In this document: positions 17,434-28,017 of the stretch, piece by piece
Numbering within the stretch: the stretch's first letter is position 1
Layout: each line of letters begins with the position of its first letter
Origin: Chitinibacter tainanensis DSM 15459
Lineage (GTDB): Bacteria > Pseudomonadota > Gammaproteobacteria > Burkholderiales > Chitinibacteraceae
Length of the DNA stretch: 64,000 nt
Direction of reading: 5' to 3'
NCBI RefSeq assembly: GCF_000429785.1
Contig: NZ_KE386951.1
Span: forward strand, 271,619 to 335,618
Program-made: the position numbers and the translations under genes
The notes under the pieces: model-generated
The model's input: only the letters and a program-made list of their open reading frames with translations
Database searches by the model: none
What the model was told of the DNA's origin: nothing

Positions 17434-17503
17434 ACATACCCCAAACGGTATCGCCTGCGATACCTTATTAAATCTAATCTGGCGACCAATACCCCAAGGG
17501 GGA

Positions 17504-19642
17504 TCAATCCAGTAATTTCAACTTGGCATAGCCCACGGCCAGCCATTTACTGCCATGCTGCTCGAAATTGACCTGCACATTGCCGTTGGCGCCGCCTTCG
17601 TGATCGGTGATGACGCCGCGGCCAAATTTCGGGTGCTCCACCTGCTTGCCAATCGCCAGCCCATGCTCGGGCGTGGCTTTATGGCTAGGGGCCGGATACT
17701 GTGCACTATAGCTGGCCGGCGCGCTGTAACCACTGGGCGCGTAACCGCGATTCAGATATTTGAGCAAGCCACCCGGTATTTCATCCAGAAAACGGCTGGC
17801 CACCCCGTAGCGCGTTTGCCCGTGCAGCATGCGGCTTTGTGCCAAGGTGAGGTAAAGGCGCTCGCGCGCGCGGGTAATCGCCACATACATCAGCCGCCGT
17901 TCTTCTTCGAGGCCCTGCGGATCATTGGCGCTGTTGTCGTGCGGGAACAGGCCTTCTTCCAGGCCAGAGAGAAACACCGCTTTAAATTCCAGCCCTTTGG
18001 CCGCATGCACGGTCATGAGCTGCAGTGCTTCTTCATAGGCATTGGCCTGATGATCGCCCGCCTCAAGGCTGGCATGAGCCAGAAAGGCAATCAGCACGTT
18101 TTCTTCTTCCGGCTCGAAACTGGCGGCAGCGTTGATCAACTCTTCCAAGTTGGACACCCGCTCTTCGGCGTCTTTTTCATTGCGGTAATGGCTGAGCAAG
18201 CCCGATAGATCGAGCATCATGTCCACCAGCTCAGCCATCGGCAGGCCATCCATCTGATTGCGCATGGCTTCCACCAGATGAATAAATTTACCCACCGCCG
18301 CCGCGCTACGCCCACCCAGATTGCAGGCGGCCTGCCACAGCGTGCAGCCTTCCAGCCGCGCTTTTTCCTGGATATTTTCGACCGTGCGGGCCCCAATGCC
18401 CCGCGCCGGAAAATTAATCACCCGCAATAGCGCATTATCATCCGAGGGGTTGGCGATCAGCCGTAAATAGGCCAGCGCGTGCTTGATTTCCTGCCGCTCG
18501 AAAAAGCGCAAGCCGCCATACACCCGATACGGCACGCCAGCCGAAAACAGCGCGTGCTCGATAATGCGGGATTGGGCATTGCTGCGATACAAAATCGCCA
18601 CTTCCGAGGCCGGCATGCCTTCGCGAATCAGCGTTTGCGTTTCTTCAACGATAAATTGTGCTTCTTCAAAATCGCTGGCGCCTTCAAATACCCGCAGCGG
18701 CTCGCCACTGCTGGCATCGGTCCAGAGCTGTTTGCCCAGCCGCTGTCGATTATTGGCAATGACTGCATTGGCGGCGTCCAGAATATTGCCGTGACTACGG
18801 TAATTTTGTTCCAGCCGAATCACATGTTTCACCGCAAAATCGCGCTGAAAATCCTGCATATTGCCAACATTTGCCCCGCGGAAAGCATAGATCGATTGAT
18901 CATCATCGCCCACAGCGAAAATCGCCCCAGTATCGCCGGCCAGCAATTTGAGCCAAGCGTATTGCAAGCGATTGGTATCTTGAAACTCATCGACCAGAAT
19001 ATGCGCAAAGCGCTGCTGATAATGCGCGCGAATACCGGCATTGTGGCTCAGCAATTCATAACAGCGCAGCAGCAATTCGGCAAAATCGGCCACGCCTTCG
19101 CGATTGCATTGCTTTTCGTACTCTTCGTACACCAGCCGCAAATGCCGCGAGTAATCATCCCAAGCATCCACCTCGGCAGCGCGGCGGCCGTTTTCTTTAT
19201 GGCCATTGATGTAATGCTGGATGGTTTTGGGTGGGTATTTATCATCATCCAGATTAAACAACTTCAATACCCGCTTAATCGCCGCCAATTGCTCCTGAGT
19301 ATCCAAAATCGCAAAGGCTTGCGGTAAGCCGGCATCGCGATGATGTAAACGCAGCATGCGATTACACAGGCCGTGAAATGTCCCCACCCATAAACCACGC
19401 GGATTGAGCGGCAACATAGTAGTTATCCGCGCCAGCATTTCCTTGGCCGATTTATTGGTAAAGGTCACCGCCAATAAGCCGGAGGGGCTGATTTGTCCGG
19501 TGGATAATAACCAGGCAATGCGGGTGGTCAGCACCCGGGTTTTCCCACTACCGGCCCCGGCGAGAATCAGAGCGTGTTCAGCCGGCAAAGCCACGGCGGC
19601 GGCTTGCTGGGGATTTAATTGGGCAGTGAGGGGATGCGACAT
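17504..19642 (-). CDS. uvrD: DNA helicase II, UvrD/Rep family
   Basis: UvrD is a superfamily 1A 3'-5' helicase for nucleotide excision and mismatch repair. The 712-residue protein shows motif I AGAGSGKT (residues 28-35), motif Ia VTFTNKSAKEM, motif II ILVDEFQDTN, motif III GDDDQSIYAFRGA, motif IV LEQNYRS, motif V LMTVHAAKGLEF and motif VI MYVAITRARERL. The C-terminal end has the tudor-like HPKFGRGVITDHEGG segment that marks UvrD/PcrA rather than Rep. It is preceded by the hns gene and its terminator, so it probably has its own promoter within the short gap. Confidence 0.93.
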   Translation of the reverse strand: MSHPLTAQLNPQQAAAVALPAEHALILAGAGSGKTRVLTTRIAWLLSTGQISPSGLLAVTFTNKSAKEMLARITTMLPLNPRGLWVGTFHGLCNRMLRLHHRDAGLPQAFAILDTQEQLAAIKRVLKLFNLDDDKYPPKTIQHYINGHKENGRRAAEVDAWDDYSRHLRLVYEEYEKQCNREGVADFAELLLRCYELLSHNAGIRAHYQQRFAHILVDEFQDTNRLQYAWLKLLAGDTGAIFAVGDDDQSIYAFRGANVGNMQDFQRDFAVKHVIRLEQNYRSHGNILDAANAVIANNRQRLGKQLWTDASSGEPLRVFEGASDFEEAQFIVEETQTLIREGMPASEVAILYRSNAQSRIIEHALFSAGVPYRVYGGLRFFERQEIKHALAYLRLIANPSDDNALLRVINFPARGIGARTVENIQEKARLEGCTLWQAACNLGGRSAAAVGKFIHLVEAMRNQMDGLPMAELVDMMLDLSGLLSHYRNEKDAEERVSNLEELINAAASFEPEEENVLIAFLAHASLEAGDHQANAYEEALQLMTVHAAKGLEFKAVFLSGLEEGLFPHDNSANDPQGLEEERRLMYVAITRARERLYLTLAQSRMLHGQTRYGVASRFLDEIPGGLLKYLNRGYAPSGYSAPASYSAQYPAPSHKATPEHGLAIGKQVEHPKFGRGVITDHEGGANGNVQVNFEQHGSKWLAVGYAKLKLLD

Positions 19643-19704
19643 GAATAAAACTCGATCAATTCCAAAGACAGAGGACTGGCAGCCCTATCTTAACGCGCCA
19701 GAAC

Positions 19705-19731
19705 AAAAAGGGCAGCCTAAGCTGCCCTTTT
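19705..19731 (-). terminator. intrinsic terminator of the hns-like gene
   Basis: Arms AAAAGGGCAG and CTGCCCTTTT flank a 6-base loop. The symmetrical A/T tails make it usable on both strands; on the minus strand it ends the hns transcript before uvrD. Confidence 0.85.
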
Positions 19732-19754
19732 CAGCATTGCCTGTGAACAGACAA

Positions 19755-20069
19755 TTAGATGCGGATGCTATCCAGTGAGCCACCGTTGGCCAGCAGGTCG
19801 TGTACCCACTGTGGTTTACGGCCACGGCCGGTCCAAGTTTGGCTTGGATCAGCTGGATTAGCGTATTGAGCTTTAACGGCTTTTTTGGCGCCTTTTTTGC
19901 CGGCAACTTCACCGATCAATTCGGCAACGGTGAAACCACTTGCCGCGGCAGCGCTTTGCAATTGGCTCAGAATGCGCGCTTTTTCTTGCTCTTTACGACG
20001 TACCAGTTCAACTTCAACTTGACCGCGCAGTTCTACCAATTGCTGATAATCGAGGTTCGACAAATCCAT
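19755..20069 (-). CDS. H-NS family nucleoid protein
   Basis: A 104-residue protein with an N-terminal coiled-coil oligomerisation region (residues 1-55, with LVELRGQVEVELVRRKEQEKA), a Lys-rich linker (GKKGAKKAVK) and a C-terminal DNA-binding tail containing the AT-hook-like TGRGRKPQW. This is the short betaproteobacterial H-NS/BpH3 type, which silences AT-rich and acquired DNA. The frame is open up to 20132, but the ATG at 20069 has GGAG 8 bases upstream and fits the family N terminus (MDLSNLDYQQL). It has a good upstream promoter and a strong terminator, so it is a stand-alone unit. Confidence 0.9.
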   Translation of the reverse strand: MDLSNLDYQQLVELRGQVEVELVRRKEQEKARILSQLQSAAAASGFTVAELIGEVAGKKGAKKAVKAQYANPADPSQTWTGRGRKPQWVHDLLANGGSLDSIRI

Positions 20070-20111
20070 GTTTTGCTCCAGAAAGACAGTTTTATACAGC
20101 TGACCTTTCAG

Positions 20112-20140
20112 ATTATGCGGTGCGGTTTTCAATAATTCAA
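20112..20140 (-). promoter_or_regulatory. sigma-70 promoter of the hns-like gene
   Basis: On the minus strand, TTGAAT and CATAAT are 17 bases apart. The -10 ends about 43 bases before the ATG at 20069, giving a leader of about 35 bases with GGAG in it. Confidence 0.5.
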
Positions 20141-20158
20141 GTTAAGCGAATTAAAATA

Positions 20159-21502
20159 TTAATTTTTTACCAGCCATTCATTCACGCCGATCAGGTCTTT
20201 TTCGCTTAATTCACCAGCGGCCGCGGCTAGTAGTAATCTGGCATAAAGGTAGCTGTAACGCGCCACCACCAGATCATAGCGGGTGGCATAATATTTTTGT
20301 TCGGCATTCAGCACATCAATTGTGGTGCGTACGCCCACTTCCCGGCCTAATTTACTGGAAGCCAGCAAACTTTCGCTGGATTTCAATACCTGCTGCAAGG
20401 CGCGAATTTGCGCGGCCCCGGCATTAACCCCCAAAAAGGATTGTTTGGTGGCTTGTTCGGCATCACGCTGAGTGGCCAGCAAATTATCTTTTTGTTCGTC
20501 TTTCTTGGCGGCCGCTTCACGCAGGCGTGATGAGCGGTCACCGCCGGTGAACAATGGAATCGACAATTGCAGTTTAATCGCGCCGCTGCTGGTTTGATCA
20601 GTCGCACCCGAGCGCGATAAACCCGAGCCCGTCCAATCATTGCCATAGCTGGCCACCAGATCCAGGGTTGGTGCGCTCAGCGCTTTATATTTATCGATTT
20701 CCCGCTCGGCAATTTCCAGCGCAATTTGCTGGCCTTGGGTATTGAGGCTATTGGTTTTGGCTTTATTCAGCCACACACTCAAATCATTTGGCTCCGGCGC
20801 CGCCGGTTGATGCTGATCGCCAATCCGAGCCAGCTGATCTGCGGGTAAACCGGTGAGCAGGCTAAAGGCGCTGGCTTTGACATCCAGATCATTTTTAGCC
20901 GCAATTTCTGCGGCCAGAATGCTGTCATAGCTCGCTTGCGCTTCATCGGTATCGGTAATGGTGGCCACACCGACTTCAAATGATTTTTTGGCCAGCGCCA
21001 ATTGCTCGCTGACCGCCTGTTTTTGTGCCTGCGCGAGGGTTACTTTTTCTTGGGCGGCCAATAATTCGAAATACGCTTTCGAGACCCGCAAAATCAAATC
21101 CTGCTCGGCGGCGCGATATTGCACATCGGCCAGTGCGGTTTGTTTTTTTAATTGCTCAGCCGAAGCAAAGGCATCGGCACGATAAATCGGCTGGGCGGCG
21201 CTAATGCTATACCCATAAGTCTGGCCATCATTATCGGTATGCGGCGCAGTCGGCACAGTGCGGCCCGGCTGATATTCGCTATGCGCATAGGCGGTATTAC
21301 CGCTCAGCGTCACTTTAGGCAATAACAGCGCCTGACCTTGGTTGGCTTTTTCCTGGCCAGCAATTTGCGCATTGCGGGCGGCGGAAATACGCGCATCAAA
21401 TTGCGCCGCCGATTGCCAAGCCTGTAGCAAATCTGTCGACCACGCGCTGGTATGGAGCGAAAACAGCCCCATGGCGAGGAGCAGGGGTTTGAATTTCATC
21501 AT
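20159..21502 (-). CDS. TolC-family outer-membrane efflux channel
   Basis: A 447-residue protein with a signal peptide (cleavage near SAWS, about residue 22) and two repeats of the outer efflux protein fold, ending in VNEWLVKN. It forms the trimeric outer-membrane duct for the RND pump encoded just upstream. Family landmarks include AAQPIYRADAFASAEQLKKQ, YFELLAAQEKVTLAQAQ and the late GVRTTIDVLNAEQKYY segment, typical of TolC proper. Two ATGs are adjacent at 21502 and 21499. It lies 45 bases after the pump gene, and no terminator is obvious before hns. Confidence 0.9.
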   Translation of the reverse strand: MMKFKPLLLAMGLFSLHTSAWSTDLLQAWQSAAQFDARISAARNAQIAGQEKANQGQALLLPKVTLSGNTAYAHSEYQPGRTVPTAPHTDNDGQTYGYSISAAQPIYRADAFASAEQLKKQTALADVQYRAAEQDLILRVSKAYFELLAAQEKVTLAQAQKQAVSEQLALAKKSFEVGVATITDTDEAQASYDSILAAEIAAKNDLDVKASAFSLLTGLPADQLARIGDQHQPAAPEPNDLSVWLNKAKTNSLNTQGQQIALEIAEREIDKYKALSAPTLDLVASYGNDWTGSGLSRSGATDQTSSGAIKLQLSIPLFTGGDRSSRLREAAAKKDEQKDNLLATQRDAEQATKQSFLGVNAGAAQIRALQQVLKSSESLLASSKLGREVGVRTTIDVLNAEQKYYATRYDLVVARYSYLYARLLLAAAAGELSEKDLIGVNEWLVKN

Positions 21503-21547
21503 TGCAAGTCTTCCTTATCAGATAGCACTTAACGCAGCGGCGGCGTT

Positions 21548-24500
21548 TCAGGTTGACGCCGGTGGCGGTTGTAAACGGAACCAGGCGGCATACAAGGCCG
21601 GCAGCACCAGCAAAGTCAGGACGGTGGCGACAAACAGCCCGCCCATAATGGCAATTGCCATCGGCCCCCAGAAAGTGTCGCGAGTGAGCGGGATCATCGC
21701 CAGAATCGCGGCCAAAGCGGTCAGCATAATCGGGCGAAAGCGGCGCACGGCCGAATCAATCACCGCATCCCAGGGCGTTGAGCCGGCGGCAATATCCTGC
21801 TCGATCTGATCCATCAGAATCACCGAATTGCGCATAATCATCCCCGACAGCGCAATCACCCCCAACGTAGCCACAAAGCCAAATGGCGCACGGAAGATCA
21901 GCAAAGCCAGCGTAACGCCGATCATGCCCAACGGCGCAGTGAGTAAGACCATGATCATGCGCTGAATACTCTGCAGCTGCAGCATCAGCAATGTCATCAC
22001 CACGATCAGCATCAGTGGCATCACGGCCGCGATCGAATCTTGCGAGATTTTCGAGGCCTCCAGCGTGCCGCCCGCTTCGATGTGGTAGCCCACCGGTAAT
22101 TTCGCTTCAATCGCCTGCATTTTGGGCAACAAGGCCATCGAAATATCTGGCGCCTGCGCGCCCATCACATCCGCCCGCACCGTGAGCGCCGGTACGCGAT
22201 TGCGCCGCCAGATAATGCTCTCTTCGTTTTCCAGCGACAGTTTGGCCAGTTGCGACAAAGGCACGCTGCGCCCGCTCGGCAAGGCAATCGGCAGGTTTTG
22301 CAGGAAATCGAGCTGGGTGCGCTCGGCGTCTTCCAGCCGGCTCACCACATCGATCAGCAAGTTGTCTTCGCGCAATTGCGTTGCGGTCACACCGGAGATG
22401 GCCATTTGCAGCGTTTGCGCTAATTGCTGGCTGGTGAGGCCCAACTGGCGCAACTTGTCTTGGTCAATATTGAGCCGAACCACTTTCACCTGCTCGCCCC
22501 AGTCGGTATGCACCTGCCGCAGATTAGGGTGCGCGCGCATCACGGCGGCGACTTCTTCGGCGGTGCGTTTGAGCAGCGCTTCGTCCGCACCAATAATCCG
22601 AAACTGCACCGGATACCCCACTGGCGGGCCATTTTCCAGTCGCGTGACGCGGCCACGGACATTCGGGTAATCATTCGCAAACAGGGTGTTAATCCGTTTC
22701 AGTACGTTTTCGCGCACATGTTCGTCTTTGGTCATGACCGTGAGCTGGCCAAAATTAATATTCGGCATTTGCTCATCCAGCGGCATGTAATAGCGCGGCG
22801 AGCCCACCCCCACATAGCTGGTAACCGAAGCGACATCGGGGTCTTTCAGCAATACCGCCTCGATTTTTTTCACTTCATGTTCGGTCGCGGCAAATGACGC
22901 CGTATAGGGCAGCCATAAGTCGACCATCAGTTCTGGCCGGCTGGAGGCCGGGAAAAACTGCTTGGGCACTGCCACGGCAAACAGCCCGACCGACAGCACA
23001 AATGCCCCAAGGGTGAGCGCCAAGGTGGTTTTACGGTAAGTGAGGCACCAAGTCACCGCGGCGCGAAAACGCTGGTAGAACTTGCCGTTGTGCGGATTCG
23101 GCGCGCCAGCTTCGTGCTGCCCATGCGGATGCTCCGGCAAGAGGTGATAACCCAGATACGGCGTAAACAGCACCGCCACCACCCAGGAAATAATCAGCGC
23201 CAGCCCCACCACGGCAAAAATCGAGAAGGTATATTCACCCGCGTTAGATTTAGCAAGGCCTACCGGCAGAAACCCCGCCGCCGTAATCAGCGTACCGGTC
23301 AGCATCGGGAAGGCGGTGGAGGTATAGGCAAATGTGGCGGCGCGGAATTTATCCCAGCCCTCTTCGAGCTTGAGCGCCATCATCTCCACGGCAATAATCG
23401 CGTCATCCACCAATAAGCCCAGTGCGATTACCAGCGCGCCCAGCGAAATGCGCTGCAGTTCGAGATTAAAGACTTTCATGCACAGGAAAGTCAGCGCCAA
23501 CACCAGCGGAATCGATAACGCCACCACAATCCCGGTGCGCCAGCCCAGCGAGAGAAAGCTCACCGCCAGTACAATCACCACTGCTTCCAGCAGCGAATGC
23601 ATAAAGATCTTCACCGCGTGCTTCACCACCGCCGGTTGATCCGAGACCGCATGAAACTCGATGCCGACCGGTAAATCCTGCCGCACTTTGGCCAGCGTCG
23701 CGTCGATTTGCTCGCCCATCGCCAACACATTGCCGCCGGCTTTCATCGAAATACCCAGCCCGATCGCATCCTGACCGGCAAAGCGCATTTTGGTGGTGGC
23801 CGGATTGATACTGGCACGGAAGACCTGCGCCACATCGCCCACTTTAAAGGTGCGTTCGTTCAGGGTGATCGGTGTGTTTTTGATGGTATCTACGGCATCA
23901 AACCCGCCCGAAACCCGCACAAACACCCGCTCTTCGCGCCCTTCCACCGTCCCCGCGGCACTCACGGTATTGGTGGCCGCCAAGACCTGATTAATCTGAA
24001 ATGGCGTTACCCCCAGCGTGGCGAGTTTGCTGCTGTTGTACTGCACATAGATTTTTTCGTCTTGCGTACCGATCAGCACCACCTTATTCACATCATGAAT
24101 GCGCAAGATTTCGGTGCGCACCTTTTCGACGTATTTTTTCAGCTCGGCCGGCGTAAACCCATCGGCGGTAAAGGCATACAAGCTGCCATAGGTTTCACCA
24201 AATTCATCATTAAAAAACGGCCCCACCACTCCTTGCGGTAAATTGCCCTTGATGTCGTTGACGCGCTTACGCACCTGATACCAGGCATCGTTCACCTCTT
24301 TGCCGCGCACTTTTTCGTACAGCATGATGGTGATCAATGCCTCGCCGGCGCGCGAATAGCTCTTGGTGTAATCGATGTAGCCAATGCCCTGTAGCGATTC
24401 TTCCAGCCGGTCCGTCACCTGCCGCTCCACTTCCGAGGCCGAGGCGCCCGGCCAGAAGGCGCGCACCACCATGGCCTTAAAAGTAAATTCCGGGTCTTCT

Positions 24501-24631
24501 TTTTGCCCCAGTTGGGTGTAGGCCAGAACCCCAGCCAACGACAGCACCGCCATCAGATACAGCACCAGCGACTGATGCTTGAGGGCCCAGGCGGATAAAT
24601 TAAAGCCTTGCGCGGCTTCCGGCTTAGTCAT
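21548..24631 (-). CDS. RND efflux pump inner-membrane transporter (AcrB/MexB-like family)
   Basis: This 1027-residue proton-driven antiporter exports drugs or other small molecules through the adaptor and TolC-like partner encoded beside it. It has the N-terminal helix (LVLYLMAVLSLAGVLAYTQL), a first large periplasmic loop, a helix cluster with GLLVDDAIIAVEMM (the paired Asp of the proton relay in TM4), a second periplasmic loop and a final helix bundle with MRNSVILMDQIEQD. The sequence type is the VexF/YegN-like group rather than classic AcrB. The ATG at 24631, inside a longer open frame, overlaps the adaptor gene by 8 bases. Substrates are unknown. Confidence 0.92.
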   Translation of the reverse strand: MTKPEAAQGFNLSAWALKHQSLVLYLMAVLSLAGVLAYTQLGQKEDPEFTFKAMVVRAFWPGASASEVERQVTDRLEESLQGIGYIDYTKSYSRAGEALITIMLYEKVRGKEVNDAWYQVRKRVNDIKGNLPQGVVGPFFNDEFGETYGSLYAFTADGFTPAELKKYVEKVRTEILRIHDVNKVVLIGTQDEKIYVQYNSSKLATLGVTPFQINQVLAATNTVSAAGTVEGREERVFVRVSGGFDAVDTIKNTPITLNERTFKVGDVAQVFRASINPATTKMRFAGQDAIGLGISMKAGGNVLAMGEQIDATLAKVRQDLPVGIEFHAVSDQPAVVKHAVKIFMHSLLEAVVIVLAVSFLSLGWRTGIVVALSIPLVLALTFLCMKVFNLELQRISLGALVIALGLLVDDAIIAVEMMALKLEEGWDKFRAATFAYTSTAFPMLTGTLITAAGFLPVGLAKSNAGEYTFSIFAVVGLALIISWVVAVLFTPYLGYHLLPEHPHGQHEAGAPNPHNGKFYQRFRAAVTWCLTYRKTTLALTLGAFVLSVGLFAVAVPKQFFPASSRPELMVDLWLPYTASFAATEHEVKKIEAVLLKDPDVASVTSYVGVGSPRYYMPLDEQMPNINFGQLTVMTKDEHVRENVLKRINTLFANDYPNVRGRVTRLENGPPVGYPVQFRIIGADEALLKRTAEEVAAVMRAHPNLRQVHTDWGEQVKVVRLNIDQDKLRQLGLTSQQLAQTLQMAISGVTATQLREDNLLIDVVSRLEDAERTQLDFLQNLPIALPSGRSVPLSQLAKLSLENEESIIWRRNRVPALTVRADVMGAQAPDISMALLPKMQAIEAKLPVGYHIEAGGTLEASKISQDSIAAVMPLMLIVVMTLLMLQLQSIQRMIMVLLTAPLGMIGVTLALLIFRAPFGFVATLGVIALSGMIMRNSVILMDQIEQDIAAGSTPWDAVIDSAVRRFRPIMLTALAAILAMIPLTRDTFWGPMAIAIMGGLFVATVLTLLVLPALYAAWFRLQPPPAST

Positions 24632-25730
24632 GGCGCGCCTCCTTGGCTGACGTGGCGAGCACACGCACGGCTTGCCCTTCGCGCAGCAGATGCGCACCAG
24701 CCGTTACCACCACCGCGCCGGGCTGAATACCGCTCACCTGCGCACTTTCACCGGCCATTTCCAGCACTTTGACCGGGGTGCTTTTCACGGTCGCCGTACC
24801 CTCTTTCGCCGCGCTCACCAACCAGACGCGCTGCTGCTGTTCACGGCCAAACACGGCAGTTAACGGCAGCGAGACACTAGGTATAGGCTGGGAAGCATTC
24901 TGCTGATTGACTTTCAGCGTCATACCCAGCTTGATTTGCTCGTTCGCCGGTAAAGTCACTTTCACTCGATAGGTGCGGGTTAAGGCATCGGCCGCCGGCG
25001 CTACTTCGCGGATCGTACCGGTCAGATTAAGCTGCTCATTCGCCCACAAGCTGACATTCACGCTTTGCCCAACTTTCCAGGCTTTTACCTTGCCTTCCGG
25101 CACATCAATGACCGCTTCGCGCTCACCATCTTTGGCCAGCAACACCACCGGCTGGCCAGCGGACACCACGGCGCCGGGCTCAACCTGTGTGGCGGTCACC
25201 ACGCCTGAAACATCGGCCAATAGCTGCGCGTAGCTGCTCTGGTTTTGCGCCAACTGCGCTTGCGAGCGGGCTTGCTCAAATTGCTGGCGCGCGGCGGTCA
25301 GCAAGGTTTGGCGTTTATCCACTTCGGCTTGGCTGACGAATTTTTGCGCCAATAGATCTTTGGCTCGGCTGTAATCGAGCTCGGCTTGCGCGAGCTGCGC
25401 CTTCGCCGATTCCAGTTGCGCCCGTGCCGCATCGGCCGAAAGCCGCACATCGCCCGGATCGAGGCTAGCCAGCACCTGGCCGGCTTTCACGCTATCGCCG
25501 ACATTCACCGGCCGGCTATTGAGCTTGCCGCCAATCCGAAAGCCCATCGGTACGGTATGCCTAGCTTTGACTTCACCGCTATACACCTCCCCCACCGAAT
25601 GCGCCTCTTTGGCACTAACCGTGAGCGTGCGCACGGGGCGAATTTCCGGCTTGGTTTCCACCGGCTTCTGGCAGCCAGCCATCGTTAGGGTAAGAGCGCC
25701 AAACAGCACAGCGAGTAGAGGGCGGTTCAT
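24624..25730 (-). CDS. RND efflux periplasmic adaptor lipoprotein
   Basis: A 368-residue membrane fusion protein linking the RND pump to the TolC-like channel. The lipoprotein signal has lipobox LTMAGC with Cys19 as the lipidation site. Next come a barrel-sandwich hybrid (GEVKARHTVPMGFRIGGKL and VEPGAVVSAGQPVVLLA), an alpha-hairpin coiled coil (about residues 80-160, SADAARAQLESAKAQLAQAELDYSRAKDLLAQKF), and beta-barrel and membrane-proximal domains. It begins 2 bases after the tetR gene, so the regulator and pump are co-transcribed. Confidence 0.92.
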   Translation of the reverse strand: MNRPLLAVLFGALTLTMAGCQKPVETKPEIRPVRTLTVSAKEAHSVGEVYSGEVKARHTVPMGFRIGGKLNSRPVNVGDSVKAGQVLASLDPGDVRLSADAARAQLESAKAQLAQAELDYSRAKDLLAQKFVSQAEVDKRQTLLTAARQQFEQARSQAQLAQNQSSYAQLLADVSGVVTATQVEPGAVVSAGQPVVLLAKDGEREAVIDVPEGKVKAWKVGQSVNVSLWANEQLNLTGTIREVAPAADALTRTYRVKVTLPANEQIKLGMTLKVNQQNASQPIPSVSLPLTAVFGREQQQRVWLVSAAKEGTATVKSTPVKVLEMAGESAQVSGIQPGAVVVTAGAHLLREGQAVRVLATSAKEARHD

Positions 25731-25732
25731 GG

Positions 25733-26362
25733 TTAGCCTTTGCGTTGCAGCAGTCCAGTTAACAGAATATCCAGAATCGTTTGCAAATAACGTTTCGGAT
25801 CGAATTGTTCAGGTAAACAGTGCAGCGAATGCTGCGAGATCATCGCCATAATCACCGGCGAACTAATAATGTGCGGCGCGTAATCCAGATCAACCGCGGC
25901 AAACTCGCCCCGCTCGATCCCAAGCTGCAACACCCGGCGGATCAGCGCATTGCCCGGCTGCACATAGCCTTCGCGGTACAGGGCCAGCACATCGGGGAAA
26001 TTACCGCCTTCGGCTAGCATCAGCTTGGGCATGGCCGATAATTGCTCTGCGCCCAGTTGCGTCCACCAGAAATGCATCAACTCAACAAACAAATCGCGAA
26101 TCGAGCCTTGCCAGCGATTGACGATATCATCCCCTTGCGAGATTTGCGGCAGCAGCAATTCGCGGATGACCGATTTGAAAATTTCTTCTTTATTGGCGAA
26201 ATACAGATAGGGAGTACCCCGCGTAACGCCGGCGGCGCGGGCAATGTCTTCGATTTTGGTGGCGGCATAGCCTTTCTCAACAAATAAAGACAAAGCCGCC
26301 ACAAGGATTTCCTGTGGGCGAGCTTCTTTACGGCGAGTCCAGCGTTTGAGCGGGCAGTTCAT
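25733..26362 (-). CDS. TetR-family repressor of the efflux operon
   Basis: A 209-residue regulator with an N-terminal helix-turn-helix (ILVAALSLFVEKGYAATKIEDIARAAGVTRGTPYLYFANKEEIF split over helices 1-4) and a ligand-binding C-terminal domain. It is the first gene of the tetR-adaptor-pump-tolC operon and lies 24 bases downstream of a promoter whose -10 is overlapped by a perfect palindrome, so autorepression released by a pump substrate is the likely mode. A TTG at 26371 could add three residues; the ATG at 26362 is preferred. Confidence 0.9.
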   Translation of the reverse strand: MNCPLKRWTRRKEARPQEILVAALSLFVEKGYAATKIEDIARAAGVTRGTPYLYFANKEEIFKSVIRELLLPQISQGDDIVNRWQGSIRDLFVELMHFWWTQLGAEQLSAMPKLMLAEGGNFPDVLALYREGYVQPGNALIRRVLQLGIERGEFAAVDLDYAPHIISSPVIMAMISQHSLHCLPEQFDPKRYLQTILDILLTGLLQRKG

Positions 26363-26373
26363 AACCGGCAATA

Positions 26374-27420
<1,047 letters not shown>

Positions 27421-27439
27421 CAAATCACAGCACTGCAAC

Positions 27440-27473
27440 AAGGTCGGCCAGCCCCGCTGCGCCGGCCTTTTTT
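27440..27473 (+). terminator. intrinsic terminator of argB
   Basis: AAGGTCGGC and GCCGGCCTT pair, with one G-U, around a loop of about 12 bases, and the stem is followed by a run of T. Confidence 0.75.
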
Positions 27474-27531
27474 CTTGCCTATTCAAGGCAGCCAACTACA
27501 TTGGTAATACCCAAACGCACGGGAGCCACCA

Positions 27532-27963
27532 ATGAAAACAGCACGACAATTACTGGATCAAAAAAGCGGTGAACAGCTGATCTCTGTCTCACCCAACGCC
27601 ACGGTGTATCAGGCCTTGCAGGTAATGGCCGAACACAATATTGGCGCCATTTTGGTGATGGATGGCGCAAAACTGGTCGGGATTTTTTCCGAACGCGACT
27701 ATGCGCGCAAAGTAGTGCTGATGGGCAAAACGTCTGCCGGCACCCCGATCTCGGAAATCATGACGCACAAGCTATTGTGCGTCCCACTGAATGCCAATGT
27801 GGATGACTGCCTGGGGCTGATGACCGAAAAACGCATCCGCCACTTGCCCGTACTGGATGGCGATCGGGTGATGGGGATATTGTCGATTGGCGATCTAGTT
27901 CGCGAGAAAATTGCCGATCAAGAATTCGTGATTGGGCAGATGACCCATTACATCTACGGCTAA
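27532..27963 (+). CDS. CBS-pair domain protein
   Basis: A 143-residue cytoplasmic protein made of two CBS motifs (about residues 14-62 and 75-125), with VYQALQVMAEHNIGAILVMDG and RIRHLPVLDGDRVMGILSIGDLV as recognisable halves. CBS pairs bind adenosyl ligands such as AMP, ATP or NADH and often sense energy or redox state. Stand-alone short forms like this are common in proteobacteria and have no settled function. It is preceded by the argB terminator and followed by its own, so it is a single-gene unit. Confidence 0.88.
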   Translation: MKTARQLLDQKSGEQLISVSPNATVYQALQVMAEHNIGAILVMDGAKLVGIFSERDYARKVVLMGKTSAGTPISEIMTHKLLCVPLNANVDDCLGLMTEKRIRHLPVLDGDRVMGILSIGDLVREKIADQEFVIGQMTHYIYG

Positions 27964-27985
27964 GCGCCGCACAAATGCGTACAAT

Positions 27986-28010
27986 GGCTGGCCGTGTGCC
28001 AGCCTTTTTT
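27986..28010 (+). terminator. intrinsic terminator of the CBS-domain gene
   Basis: GGCTGGC and GCCAGCC pair perfectly around a 5-base loop, followed directly by six T. It ends only 7 bases before the start of the HAD phosphatase gene. Confidence 0.85.
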
Positions 28011-28017
28011 CTGCTCA

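Noticed and set aside
18479..19327. Plus-strand open frame of 282 codons opposite uvrD
   Set aside because: Antisense to conserved helicase motifs; no recognisable protein features.
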